Source: Isohypsibius dastychi
Taxonomy: Eukaryota; Tardigrada; Eutardigrada; Parachela; Isohypsibiidae
DNA: 13,588 nucleotides
Reading direction: 5' to 3'
Assembly: GCA_034696485.1 (NCBI GenBank)
Contig: JAQIWT010000940.1
Coordinates: 1-13,588 of the forward strand
Shown here piece by piece: positions 1 through 9,208 of this stretch (the stretch's first letter is position 1; every line of letters begins with the position of its first letter). A model generated the notes under the pieces. The model saw only the letters and a list, made by a program, of their open reading frames with translations, was not told where the DNA came from and did not search any database. Position numbers and translations under genes: made by a program.

Positions 1-467
1 TTCGGTTCGGGAAAAACACCCGAATTTCCCGAATCGACCGAATATATTCGGTTCGGGTCGGTTCGGGAACTCCAATGATTCGGTCGGAAAATTCGGGATT
101 TTGGACGATTCGGTCGGGTTTGGGATTTTTCAAAATTCGGGAGAATTTTTCCCGAATTTCACATTGAAACACAGAAAATATTGACTTGAACCGACCAATC
201 GTAATCAATGTCGTTCATATTCTGTTTAGATTGAAAAAGATTCATTTGTTAAATTGTTCGACAGTCATTTCGAGTGCCTCGCCGTTTTGTGGGCTGAAAG
301 AATCACCGCCGAAAGCTAGGATTCTTGAAATTCTGGGTTTTGAAAATTTGGGATTCGGTCGGGAAAATTCGGGATTCGGGGAGACCATCTAATATTCGGT
401 TCGGGATATTCGGGAAAAATTTTGAAAAATTCGGTTCGGTTCGGGATTCGGGGTTTTAGGATTCGGG
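1..467. repeat. Degenerate TTCGGG/TTCGGT minisatellite, two blocks
   Basis: Two blocks (about 1-165 and 319-467) are built from irregular copies of TTCGGG and TTCGGTTCGGG or ATTCGGTCGGG, spaced by A/T-rich linkers. The reverse complement (CCCGAA) is mixed in, for instance at 19-40 and 149-158, and there is a perfect 14-nt palindrome, CCGAATATATTCGG, at 38-51. The middle part (about 166-318) is ordinary sequence with a few degraded copies near its end. The unit is not a clean telomere repeat: spacing and sequence vary and both orientations occur. The repeat abuts the third intron of the minus-strand transposase gene, so it may be intron sequence, a subterminal repeat of that transposon, or a separate insertion. 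The 68-codon open frame inside it (186-392, plus) is low-complexity and I do not take it as a gene. Confidence 0.85.
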
Positions 468-490
468 ACAAGTCTGATCTTAACATTTTG

Positions 491-508
491 AATGCTTTTT
501 AAAGCATT
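491..508. repeat. Short perfect palindrome in transposase intron 3
   Basis: AATGCTTT and AAAGCATT are perfect inverted 8-mers separated by TT. The palindrome lies 9 nt inside the third transposase intron, between its donor and the TTCGGG repeat. It is short enough to be chance. Confidence 0.4.
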
Positions 509-517
509 TTCACATAC

Positions 518-1538
518 CTGTCATCTTTTTGGATTTCGTTGCAAGTTAAGAAGAATGGCCAGACTGATGCATCACTGTCCTCAAACATGCTAACACCATC
601 AAAATTCAGCGTAAAGGTGAGCGGTTGGCTAGCTGGATATTTGGACAAAAGTCCGTAAATGACTCGCTGGTGGTACTCTCCGTCAAAGCATTTCGAGATG
701 TAGCCGTTTTTCCGGTGGTCAGCAGCGCTCCATAACACAAGTTTTTCACCTGCAAATGCTTTGTGAAAAGTTACACGTATTTTCTAGACAGGTCATGAAA
801 CATACGCTGAAGAATGTTCTCCATCTGGGGCTGTAATGTCGTCCGTGAGAAAACGTCGGCTGGTTGAATTTCTTCGCTAGAATGACAAACTTGTAGGAGC
901 CATCATCAACAATAAAAAACTTGTGAAGTTTACCATTCTGATGTACATTCCGTTTCGTTTTCTTCGGACAAACATGAGCAGCATCTCAGAACTTTCAGAA
1001 ATCCCGGTGTTATATCAAAATGGTGCGTAATCTCTTCCCGCGTAACTCGATCAAAATTAAGGTTTAGTTTCAGCAACTTCAGTATGTTGAGAGTTCCCCG
1101 CTGAGATATCCCATGGGCGAGCTGAATTTTTTTCAAAAGGTCTCTTGGATGAGCCTGAATAGCTGGCGTTTGTAGAACTGTCGTGCTGGATTGCGGTATG
1201 GTCTCGGTACCGAAAATTTCCGTACCAGATTCGCTTTCTGAGTCAGATATGATTGCGCTAGCTCCGTCCAGCAGACTGCCACCTGAAGTCACAATTCTTG
1301 TTGCTCCACATGAAAATGAATTGGTTTTCTTACTGGGTTCAGGGGTTGATGGTGATCGAGACCGTTCTCGCGAAGTAAGATGAAATTTTCTGACATGCGC
1401 TCGAGCATTCCTCCGCTGTTTGATGACTGCCGTACAGTGTTTGCAGTTGTAGACGCTGCCAGTTAACTCAAGGTAGCTCATCTCAAGGTCCACCTGGTAT
1501 TTTCTCGCGATTCCACCCTTCCCAGTGTGGTTAACCAT
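518..1538 (-). CDS. CACTA/EnSpm (tnp2-like) transposase, partial, three exons
   Basis: This is the N-terminal part of a DNA transposase that would cut and paste its own element. Exons read 1538-934, 876-806 and 749-518 on the minus strand. The introns are 57 nt (933-877, GTAAAC..CTAG) and 56 nt (805-750, GTATGT..GCAG). Both joins keep the frame. A third donor, GTATGT, starts at 517 and its acceptor is not in the window. ATG at 1538 is preferred over the GTG two codons upstream. Residues 32-53 form a C2H2 finger, C-x2-C-x12-H-x4-H. Near the first junction is C-x2-C-x8-C-x3-C, whose fourth Cys exists only after splicing. Exon 3 carries LNFDGVSMF and, shortly after, SVWPF..L..NEI. This resembles the DGV..F/S.WP block of tnp2-like transposases (Transposase_21 group and animal relatives). 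About 302 codons are present; the catalytic C-terminal part is missing. The family call rests on motif resemblance only. Confidence 0.6.
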
Positions 1539-1743
1539 TTTCACGGTTTTCGTTGTGAGCGACGAAGATTGACGGAAGATTTAGGTTTTGCTCGTAGCAA
1601 TTGAGTTCGTATCTATATCATATTTTTACGATCGCTTCCGGTTGAAACGAAAGCTATGGACTCTATACGCGTAGCGCATTAGTAGTGTTTCATCCCCGAT
1701 TTTATTCGTATGGTTAATCAACAATATTCATTGATAGGGGTCA

Positions 1744-1973
1744 CATAGGGCTCCGAAAACAAGAATATGGATTTAATACACATAGGTTTTGCCTATGTCA
1801 GCATACCAGAAGTGTTTCCGTATGTGTGACTAGGATCAGAGACTCATACGTGTTTCCTATGGGTTCTCACTTCTCCTACGGCTTTCCTATGCGGATTTTA
1901 TCCATATTTACAGATTAGTAGCTACCAATACCAAGTTGATATGCATTTTTCACTTGCATATGGTTTTCCTACG
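1744..1973. repeat. Cluster of CCTAYG motifs upstream of the transposase
   Basis: Within 230 nt the hexamer CCTATG or CCTACG, or its complement, occurs at 1744-1749 (reverse), 1781-1786 (reverse), 1792-1797, 1856-1861, 1875-1880, 1886-1891 and 1968-1973. Four copies extend to TYTCCTAYG (1853, 1872, 1883 and 1965). The reverse copy at 1780-1786 and the forward copy at 1792-1798 make a 7-bp hairpin around TTTTG. The cluster starts about 200 nt 5' of the transposase start codon. In En/Spm-type elements, many short motifs bound by an element protein crowd the subterminal regions, so this could be the left or promoter end of the same transposon. I did not find a convincing CACTA terminal inverted repeat. 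Plain promoter repeats or a minisatellite are the alternatives. Confidence 0.5.
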
Positions 1974-1980
1974 GCGAGCC

Positions 1981-2889
1981 ATATGAACTTCTGCGAATTG
2001 CAGATTATTTCGCGCACCGGGTATCCTCACAACTTTTATCATAAATCATCAAAAGAACACGCCACTGCATGGTTTAGAAAGCTAACAATCCACAAAAGTA
2101 AAAGCGCGTCAAACGATCTGACTCAAAAAAGAAAGACAGTACAGCACAAGGTCAAAGTGAACAACATCAACATCGCAGTAAGAATCGTCAAAAGCTCGGA
2201 AAAGTTTATTTAGGCTACTACAAGACTCCTAAAATATCGAGCACAGCTCACTTGAGCTTCTTCCAAGCTTTCATCTTGAAATAGAGAGAGATGGCTGATA
2301 AAAGTCGTATAAAGCAAGCTTGAACAGATTCTCTACAATCCCAGAATAGGAAGCTCCAAGGGCTGATCTGACAGAAAAGTCCAACACTTACCCTCTCGTT
2401 TATACAGCGGCTGGTCCAGGTCGACCACAATTTTTATCCGAATTCAAAGAGACACTGGAAATTCCAAAGTCTGAACCTCCAGGTTTGTACGAGAATCAAA
2501 ACAAGTTTTAATAACAACAGAGCTCGACCGCCACTGTACCAAGTGACCAGCTACCCGCGCTTACCATATGCCCGAACGAATCATTTCGCCTTCACCACAT
2601 GCGCCACAGCCCGGCCCGACTGCAGAGCTGATTCTCGCAAACCCACATCATGCTTTACTTTGTCTCACTTTCGCCATCTTTGAACTTCAAAGAGTTCTTA
2701 CCCCGTTTCGAACAGTTTCTAGCATTTCGCGTTGTGTTGGAATGCTAGTGTGTGGATTTCTGTGAATCTCTATCGTTATCTGGCGATCTTGTTTCGTGTC
2801 GCGGAAACCGAATTTCTGACCTCACCCAACAGTCATTCTTCAGCTTCCTGTAAAAAGATCGTTTTCTTTTATTCCCTGTGAACGCTCAC
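1981..2889. other. Stretch without a recognisable gene
   Basis: Only short open frames occur here (1941-2213 plus, 90 codons, lysine-rich at its end; 2248-2430 minus; 2568-2765 plus). None shows a known motif or a supported splice structure. AT-rich in the first half, moving to a more balanced composition after about 2500. Confidence 0.5.
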
Positions 2890-5130
2890 CGGCTTTTTGT
2901 CCGCGATTGACAGTCAGAGATTATGGAAGAAATCTACCAAACCAGGATCGAACACCGTTGGATCGTTTAGACCTGCTCTCTGATGACCGTTGGCGACCAT
3001 TCAATCTTCAAGAGCATTTGTCGGACAATGAGCGAGAAGTAACTTTACAGCGCTGATGCACTTTCTTTCGACGAAACGGTACTCCAAAGCGCGTATCCAT
3101 TAATTCTCGGGTGACCGATCCCACGTTTGGGCGTAAGTTACTTCTTCAGAGGATATCTCAGACAAATCTGGTGTTTGTGTTGCCCCATCTTTCAGCACCA
3201 GTTATTGATCTTCCGATGGCTATTAATCTGCCCCTCCGATCCTTAGCTGAACGGAGATTAGACTCTGGAAAGAATCGCGCCCGCATACCTGTCACTACAC
3301 CCGTCCGGCCGTACCAAAGTCGGGCAGGACGAAGTCAAACCTCAGGTGAACGGCGAACGGAGCCCCAGGAGTCTTCGGAAGAAGATCAATCGACACATGC
3401 CCCGATTCGCGATCATCTACGACGACGATCAAGTCACGGTTCTCAAGGACAATCTTCTTCCGCGGATGAAATCAGTCAAACGGCTTCAATTGAGCCATCG
3501 GATCTACACGAGTCAGAACAACCAGGAAACCAACTCTTGGCCCAGATCTCTTGGCAGCTAACCAGATCATGTTCGAGGGGCAAAAGTTGACGATCATTAA
3601 CCAACAGCGGGTCGTGTTGGGAAACCGTCCTCGTGGTCGTCCATCTTCCAGCGGAGCACTCACCGCTGTAAAAGTAGTGGGAACGGATAACATGGCTTGC
3701 AGCCGGGAACCTCGAGCAGTCATCCCCAAACGATGGCAAGTCCGGCGCAACTACAACAAATGCGAGCTTAATATCCGGCGGAGTTGGCGGCTCTCCCACA
3801 TGTGGATATAACTCCTGTCAGGGCGATAACATATCGCACTGATCGTCGTCCAAATCCTGCTACTGTCACAGTCAAGGCTCAACCAAGCGAACATCCAGCA
3901 TCTCGGTCAAAGAAACGCGATCGGGAAAAGAGTTCTTGTCGACCACCAGCCGCAACAGCTGCTGAACGCTCACTTTCTCCCGACTCAGACGCCGACGATT
4001 ATCGTCGAGCTTCCACTAGCGCTGGCTTTCCACTCCCGCAGGCCATTGCATCGTCGAGCAAAACAAGAACGAACTCATCTGCATCTCAACCTCCCAAGAA
4101 GGTGGGCCCGCGCAAGCAAAGGAACAACGTCTATCCCTTTTGGTTGGAGCACCCAAACTTTAATCTGACCTTGAAAAGCTTTTTTCTAGCTTTGACAACC
4201 TTGGATACTGACCACTTCAACGAAGAAGGCCTCCTCCGTATCAAAAGTTCTTTTTTACTCATCATCGGCTCTCCGAGCAGCATCGACTCAAATCTCTCAA
4301 CCGAACAGAACTCTTTCAACTCGTTCATCATCTGCAACAGCTAGCTTTAGTCGTCTGGACTTACACCCACCCTGGTCGCCACCTAATCTACCATGCCACC
4401 GGTATACTGCACCCACTTCCAGCAAAGTATGCTTTGGGAGTTCAACAAGTTATTTGCGTAATGCACACTCTGGAAGACCATGTTCGAGACTTCACTTTCC
4501 GGGCACAAGCCGATTAACTCCCAGGCCCCAAAGGAGCCTGTCACCGGTAACTTCCATCTCAGTTAAACGAGGAACCACAGATATCGTCTTGGAGCGTTCT
4601 CATTCAGAAAGAAACTAGCGTTGGGCAGCTGCAAACGATTATTGGCAAACTGCGCGAAAATGCTGAAAAATGCGAGGACACACCACATCACACTGCGCCA
4701 ACCTTTATCAGCCTGGCAAAAGTGAATAAGCAGCGAATCATTTTATCCGGTTACCCGATTGAAGGTGAACCCAGGTATCGTTCTGACACATGATCTACCT
4801 TTCAGTCCCTTCAACTTCAAAACCGCCCAAACTGATTCATTCTTTTCGTTGTAGTGAAGAACCGCCTTGGTCTCAACGACCCTTGGGTAAGACCAATGGC
4901 TCAATTTCATCAACTGCCCCTCCTGCAATTTCCCCGACGCCCAATCATTTGAATCCGTCTTCGAACGGCATTCTTCGCCATTTCTTTTCAATGGTAGACG
5001 GCAAGCCGGTACGCGATCACCCATCACCTTCCTTGTTGCTGTGGATGCTATGTCTTACGGACGGATATGACGGCTTTGAACGATCTACAGCTACCGGAAA
5101 AGCTTATGATCAACTCTGTGAAGCCTGAGA
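2890..5130 (+). pseudogene. GC-richer tract with broken open frames, unidentified
   Basis: This tract is visibly richer in G+C than its surroundings and holds several long plus-strand open stretches that do not join into one frame. At 3111-3590 there is a Ser/Arg/Glu-rich, disordered-looking 159 codons with no ATG at its start, which stays open upstream to about 2890 apart from one stop near 3055. An overlapping frame at 3346-3561 reads less biased residues. The frame at 3551-3811 contains RPRGRPSSS, like an AT-hook core. The frame at 3784-4344 is Ser/Pro/Lys-rich (ERSLSPDSDADD). The frame at 4212-4793 is open except for two stops, and 4790-5128 is open. This pattern fits a decayed gene or element polyprotein. 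Part of 4260-4514 (an LP.KYALGVQQ stretch followed by a TLEDHV-like helix) loosely recalls LTR-retrotransposon Gag, but I cannot defend that. An intron-rich host gene is the alternative. Confidence 0.3.
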
Positions 5131-6194
5131 CTTATTGGATGACCAGCGTTTTGACATCTCTCGTCGCGGTCACGTTGAAACCTTCACGATTGTTTATTAT
5201 ACCTTGAGCCACATGTGATCTGATCACAAGAACTCAACTTCACAACTGAACTTTCCGAATTTTGTGTGAACACCGAATCCAAACCTTGACCGCGTATTCC
5301 CACCGCCCCCACTGCTGTCTTTCTTTGTCAGCCGTTTCTTCGAGCGTTAGATATTGTGAGAGTTGGCATTCTGACAGCAAAGCTCCATGACTGGGTTCAC
5401 ACTTATCACCATATGAAGATGAGTGGCGACAGAAGTTCTCATTGCAGGGCCATACACATGTGAATGTTTCGTGCAGAGTTACCTGTCTTATCACTCGAAT
5501 GAAAGTGCTCATTATAATATACAAGATTCCGTTCTTTAGAGCATGGTTCACAATACGGTGTCTAGTATTTATACTGTTTATTGCTGTGACCATTGCTCTG
5601 AATGTCTATTAAGGTTGCGTTGTTCGGGTTTTTATGTGCCGCAAGTACATTTCTAATTTGGATGTGTTGACGGAAGAGGCGTACGGGATACGGGAGGCGT
5701 ACAATTGCACGGGATCACTTTGGTAAGCCTGTTTCTCGGCACTGTGATGACTGCCGGAAGCGACCACAATACAAAAGAAATATTCATTATTATTAAACGT
5801 CCTTTTTGGCCCTTGTCAGAGTCCATCCTTATCCTTGTACATTACGGGGTACCCTATTACTGATACTCATAGTGATTGAGTTCAGTCGGTGACTCAACAT
5901 CCAGAAAAGGTCGAGATGTCAGCTCCAGGAAGCCATGCTCTCTCGTCCACAATGGCTTAGGATCGGAACTGGTGTTTATGCATGTATGGACAATACAACA
6001 TCGATCAGTTTTGATCTCATTGAGAATGCGAGATTTTGGCACGAAACAACACAATTCGATGTGCCTCATACTCAGACCCGAAGATCGATTTCCATCCGAT
6101 CCATCAATTTTTCGCCTGAGCCGATGAGTATAAGCATGACTATCGCCGATGATCCTCATGGGTGAACAGAAGCCGTTGCCAACTTTCGGGATAA
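5131..6194. other. Stretch without a recognisable gene
   Basis: The longest open frames are on the minus strand: 5240-5593 (117 codons, with a Cys/His-containing middle such as CVWPCNENFCRH) and 5857-6252 (131 codons). Both overlap open frames on the other strand. I recognise no domain in either. A good donor-like CAG|GTAACT lies inside the first of them (minus strand, near 5480), so it may contain exon sequence, but no partner acceptor could be fixed. AT-rich non-coding sequence appears around 5500-5880. Confidence 0.35.
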
Positions 6195-6470
6195 TTTGTC
6201 GGAAGGCGATTATTAGGAACCTTCGGAAATCTGGAGAGGAAATACCTGGCAATCGAAGACCAGGAAGAGAGAACTGGTGTTAAAACGAACGACACGGTAA
6301 GGATTGCTGATCTCGCAATCACCGAGGATGGGGGTCATATCCGATCCCTCAAAAGTCGGACCCCAGCAATGATAAGGTCTTGTTATATCGAGAAGAAAAC
6401 AGCCGGAGATTGTTCTGCTCCTTACGGCAGTAGAGGAATCCATGCGAGACAAACCCTGAAGAATGTTTGA
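6195..6470 (+). CDS. Open stretch lacking an ATG, possible exon fragment
   Basis: A 91-codon open stretch follows a stop at 6192-6194 and ends at TGA 6468-6470. It has no start codon, so it would have to be an internal or decayed exon. Its product is mixed and charged (for example NLERKYLAIEDQEERTG) and looks more protein-like than the overlapping frames on both strands. A donor-like ACG|GTAAGG occurs at about 6297, which would end an exon inside it. No family is recognised. The opposite strand is also open here (6213-6452), so chance openness is a real possibility. Confidence 0.2.
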   Translation, partial: FVGRRLLGTFGNLERKYLAIEDQEERTGVKTNDTVRIADLAITEDGGHIRSLKSRTPAMIRSCYIEKKTAGDCSAPYGSRGIHARQTLKNV

Positions 6471-7011
6471 AAAAAACGTTGAAATTTGAATTTTTTCGAA
6501 ACAAATCCTTTAGTCCATTTTGCCTGGTATGTTGACGATGACTCAATTTTATTTTTTAATCGGGTCGACTGAATTTGCGATGAAATAATTCCAGGCAATC
6601 TGGCCGTTGTCAACCTCTACTACTCAGATGATTGAATTCTCGTTGATAGTTTCAATACAACTGATTGACTTCTTACGCCGGGAGGAGTTTTTGGCAGAAT
6701 ATCAGCAAATCAATCAAAAAATAATAATGAGCGACTGTTGGGAACTAACAGCCGAAAACAGGAAGAATTCTCAGGCGAGCAAATCAATTAATCAAGCGTT
6801 CTGCGGAGAAGAACTTGCTCTGGCCAGTGGGGAGAAATTTCAAAACAGTTGATGATCCAGCCCTGAGAGCGTGCATTACTGATATGAACCTCTGACTCGA
6901 CATTCGGATCACCGCTTTTGACTATTCCATCATCATCGTGTTCAAACTTAAAATCTCATACACTATGGATAAGTTTGTTGTTCGATAAACTGGATTTTAC
7001 CTTTTTTTAAA
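6471..7011. other. Stretch without a firm gene
   Basis: A plus-strand open frame at 6607-6852 (81 codons, TTG at its start) is preceded by a possible acceptor (ATTCCAG at about 6590-6596). It encodes an unremarkable polar protein with no recognised motif. The remainder, 6850-7011, is AT-rich and closed in all frames. If the capsid relic that follows was once full length, its N-terminal part should have been here, but I cannot see it. Confidence 0.35.
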
Positions 7012-7658
7012 TTGGATATAACAATCTACCATAGAAAAGAGTTTTTAATAGCCTGCTTAATTGTGGGCATGAGCTTCGCAATAACGATGACTCGCAACAT
7101 CTTATGGGGAAGAAACACACCACAATTCATGAAGAAAAATGATTCCAGAAAAAAAGACATAATGCCGGTTCACGAAAACTCCATCTTAAGACCGAAAACA
7201 GTAGAGTATTCAAATTCATGGGACGTCCAAAGCACGAATTGTTCTTTCTCCAACAGTGGCTCATTCCGGATGTTCATATCGAAATCAGCATTTATCGAAT
7301 AGATCCTCTTTTCTGCTTCATGTTTCTAACTGTGGGCGCCACGTTCAAGATCAATTTCAACAAGGTTAAACTTCTATTCAAATACATAAAAGTGGATCCA
7401 GAAACTCTTTTATCGACCCTCAACTCCTTACATTCCCCAACCTGCTTTATACATCATAGACAATGCAATCGATGTGAAAAATCGTCAACTCGCACCTGGT
7501 TCAAGAAATTACCTCATCGAAAAAAATTTCCCAACGAGAGATTACCGGAGAGATTCATTTTTGCGCACGATGCCTTCGTTGAATCATATCAGATGAACCT
7601 ATTTAATTATGTTTATTTGATCAACTCATTCAATTTTGACCAGAAGAAACATCATTGA
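7012..7658 (+). pseudogene. Polinton/Maverick (adintovirus-like) capsid protein relic
   Basis: This is a fragment of the capsid-type protein carried by Polinton/Maverick elements and adintoviruses, annotated in many animals as F54H12.2-like. The family is thought to build the virion shell (double jelly-roll major capsid protein). The clearest part is the open frame 7143-7655. In it the order of WLIPDV, then PLFCFM, then a VKLLFKYIKVDP strand, then LPERFIF, HDAFVESY and NLFNY matches the order of conserved blocks as I remember the family. The part before about 7150 reads in a different frame (7012 onward). The switch falls at an A-run at 7149-7155, so a one-base change has broken the gene. It ends at TGA 7656-7658; weak similarity may go on in another frame to about 7740. 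About 210 codons remain of a protein normally near 500, so it is dead. No Polinton polymerase, integrase, ATPase or protease was seen nearby. Confidence 0.7.
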
Positions 7659-7912
7659 CTGTCGAGAACCAGACGCAGAAGTTCGCTCTTGGTAAAGATG
7701 GGAAAAACTACCTCCAACCGTATACGGCAGTAGCAAGCGATACTGTCAACGATGATTCGAGGAGCGTATCAACTGCCATCAACTGCAACCGTTGGTCGTA
7801 TAGGAAGCCAAAGCTATGTCTTAGGTATACTCGCCACAGACAAAAGGTTTTTGAACGTTCAATTATCCATTCATTGATCGCATGTGCGAGAAGACGAGCG
7901 TCTTCTAAACGA

Positions 7913-8187
7913 GACTTAAACGAGACTAAGAACGCATTGATATTGGCAACATAGGTTTCAATTGCCGGCACCATTCATATCCAATCGCTACGTGAACGCT
8001 CGCTTGTGGGTGCATATCTGTTTGTCCACACTTTTTTTTCATCTTCCCAGAATTCCATTGTGCTGTTCCGGTAAGGAAACAACAGGTGTCCCACAAGCGA
8101 GCGTTCACTTAGCGATTGGATGTGAATGGTGCCGGCAATTAAAACCTCTGTTGCCAATCTCCATGCGTTCTCAGTCTCGTTCAAGTC
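7913..8187. repeat. 98-nt inverted repeat with 79-nt spacer (hairpin)
   Basis: The arm at 7913-8010 and the reverse complement of 8090-8187 align over 98 nt without gaps and with 8 mismatches (about 92%). The central 48 nt or so (from AATTGCCGGCACCATTCA to CGCTTGTGGG) have only two. The spacer is 8011-8089. In the frame of the minus-strand gene, the 8187-8090 arm is fully open. The same frame in the other arm has a TAG in place of GAG, and 6 of the 8 differences change the amino acid. So 8090-8187 looks like the original coding copy and 7913-8010 a decayed inverted duplicate. Any transcript through here would fold into a long hairpin. Outside the arms the flanks do not match, so this is not a simple terminal inverted repeat of a larger element. 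Confidence 0.92.
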
Positions 8188-8634
8188 ATGAAATACATAT
8201 CCACATTCATGTATTATTGGAGTTAGATTATTTCCTCGTTCCGTGTTCCCCGCCCGAATGTATGAGTTCATCCGTTCACGGACATTCTTCGTTTTTGCTC
8301 GCATGGTACCCAGCTCAACAGCAAGGACCGCTGAATTGACCATTCTTTCGACATTACCCTCGATCTCACTCCAAATATCTGGTTTGTTGTCAAGACAAAG
8401 GACCTCGGTGAGAGCACGAGCAAGCGACCCAGCGTAAGCAACGGTTGAAGACGCCATGCAAATGAGACTCGTTCCAACTGTTTTGGTGTCCTGGAAAAGA
8501 TCGTATACTCATAAAAATCAAAAATGAAATCTCATAGAAATCCTATAGTTATTCAATACTCACCACACTGGGCGCGCTCTTAATGATGCCGTAGGATAAC
8601 AGCGAAATGAGTCTGAAGTTGTAACGTTTGATTT
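7975..8634 (-). CDS. Unidentified spliced gene, possibly membrane-associated
   Basis: Two exons are supported: 8634-8564 and 8490 downward. They are separated by a 73-nt intron (8563-8491, GTGAGT..TTTCCAG) in phase 0, and the joined frame is open. The reading runs on to TGA at 7975-7977, but the last part passes through the inverted repeat, so the natural end may lie near 8090 or be lost. Just after the junction is a hydrophobic run (TVGTSLICMASSTVAYAG), followed by a helical, charged region with alternating Leu/Val/Glu. Upstream, 8829-8640 has an ATG-started frame with a strongly hydrophobic stretch (CAIIILACHGFIALVG). It joins in frame to 8634 only if a very short 35-nt intron is accepted, so it may be exon 1 or unrelated. 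I do not recognise the family. It lies opposite to, and just downstream of, the capsid relic; whether it belongs to the same element is unknown. Confidence 0.5.
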
Positions 8635-8829
8635 CTGAATAACAATTCGTATATGAAGACAAGCTTCACCATTAAAAAACAACACAACGGAATAAAACGT
8701 TGCAAATGTGCTCTTTATAGCTTGAACTATAAGCGCGCCATGAATTGACCTGGATCTTGTACCGACCAACGCGATAAAACCATGGCAGGCCAAGATTATT
8801 ATAGCACATGAACAAAAATGTTCATACAA

Positions 8830-9173
8830 TAAGAAGCCTTACACGATTCCATACCAAGCACAGTCTTTTCATGAGTTTTCTTTAAGCACTTTCACCGTTT
8901 ACTAGCGTTTCTCCCATATTGCGCATAACGATCTTATTGTGAATTACGAAAATGTTGAAGCACAAGGCTTTTTGCGGGTCAAGTCAACCCAGAGCACTTT
9001 TTTACTAATTTTGCACGATTCATGTTTGTTGATTTTTCAGTATCAACCTCTCGTTTTTCATTTTTGTTAGAATAAAGTAAACTTTGAGAAACAACACCCT
9101 AGTGTTAATAATACATACGCGACTATCAAAAAAAGTTATTTGAAAATGTATGATAACGGAAAGTGACCAACGT
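8830..9173. other. AT-rich spacer, nothing recognised
   Basis: No long open frame and no repeat. It lies between the divergent minus-strand gene (8829 and below) and the plus-strand PIWI-like fragments, so it could hold promoters for both. No defined promoter motif was identified. Confidence 0.5.
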
Positions 9174-9208
9174 GAAATCGTCAGGAGATTGATGAGCGTG
9201 ACGATTTC
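9174..9208. repeat. Short perfect hairpin, 10-bp stem
   Basis: GAAATCGTCA (9174-9183) and TGACGATTTC (9199-9208) are exact reverse complements around a 15-nt loop. The hairpin overlaps the start of the first PIWI-like open stretch. There is no T-run after it and nothing else suggests a function. Confidence 0.5.

Noticed and set aside
186-392. 68-codon protein in the TTCGGG repeat
   Set aside because: The C-terminal Phe-Gly-rich sequence is just translated minisatellite.
1-467. Telomere repeat
   Set aside because: Units are irregular, occur in both orientations and are interrupted by unique sequence; a telomere would be a uniform head-to-tail array.
1683-1687. TAGTG as the CACTA terminal end
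   Set aside because: A five-base match occurs often by chance, and the CCTAYG cluster lies outside it, where an element end would not be expected.
4212-4793. LTR-retrotransposon Gag
   Set aside because: Only a faint resemblance around 4400-4514. No protease, reverse transcriptase, CCHC knuckle or LTR could be found in the region.
5857-6252. 131-codon minus-strand gene
   Set aside because: Length alone is not enough: both strands are open here in several frames, and no motif or splice evidence supports it.
6590-6700. DEG/ENaC channel-like stretch (NLAVVNLYYSD followed by a GGVFG)
   Set aside because: It needs two in-frame stops to be ignored, the upstream Cys-rich domain is absent, and the match is too short to separate from chance.
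7655-7954. Separate plus-strand gene of 99 codons
   Set aside because: Its 3' third is the decayed inverted copy of the minus-strand gene and its start may be frameshifted tail of the capsid relic; it is not an independent gene.
7708-7974. Minus-strand 88-codon gene directly after the 7975 stop
   Set aside because: Its start lies in the inverted repeat arm, read antisense; the openness comes from the palindrome and overlap with plus-strand frames.
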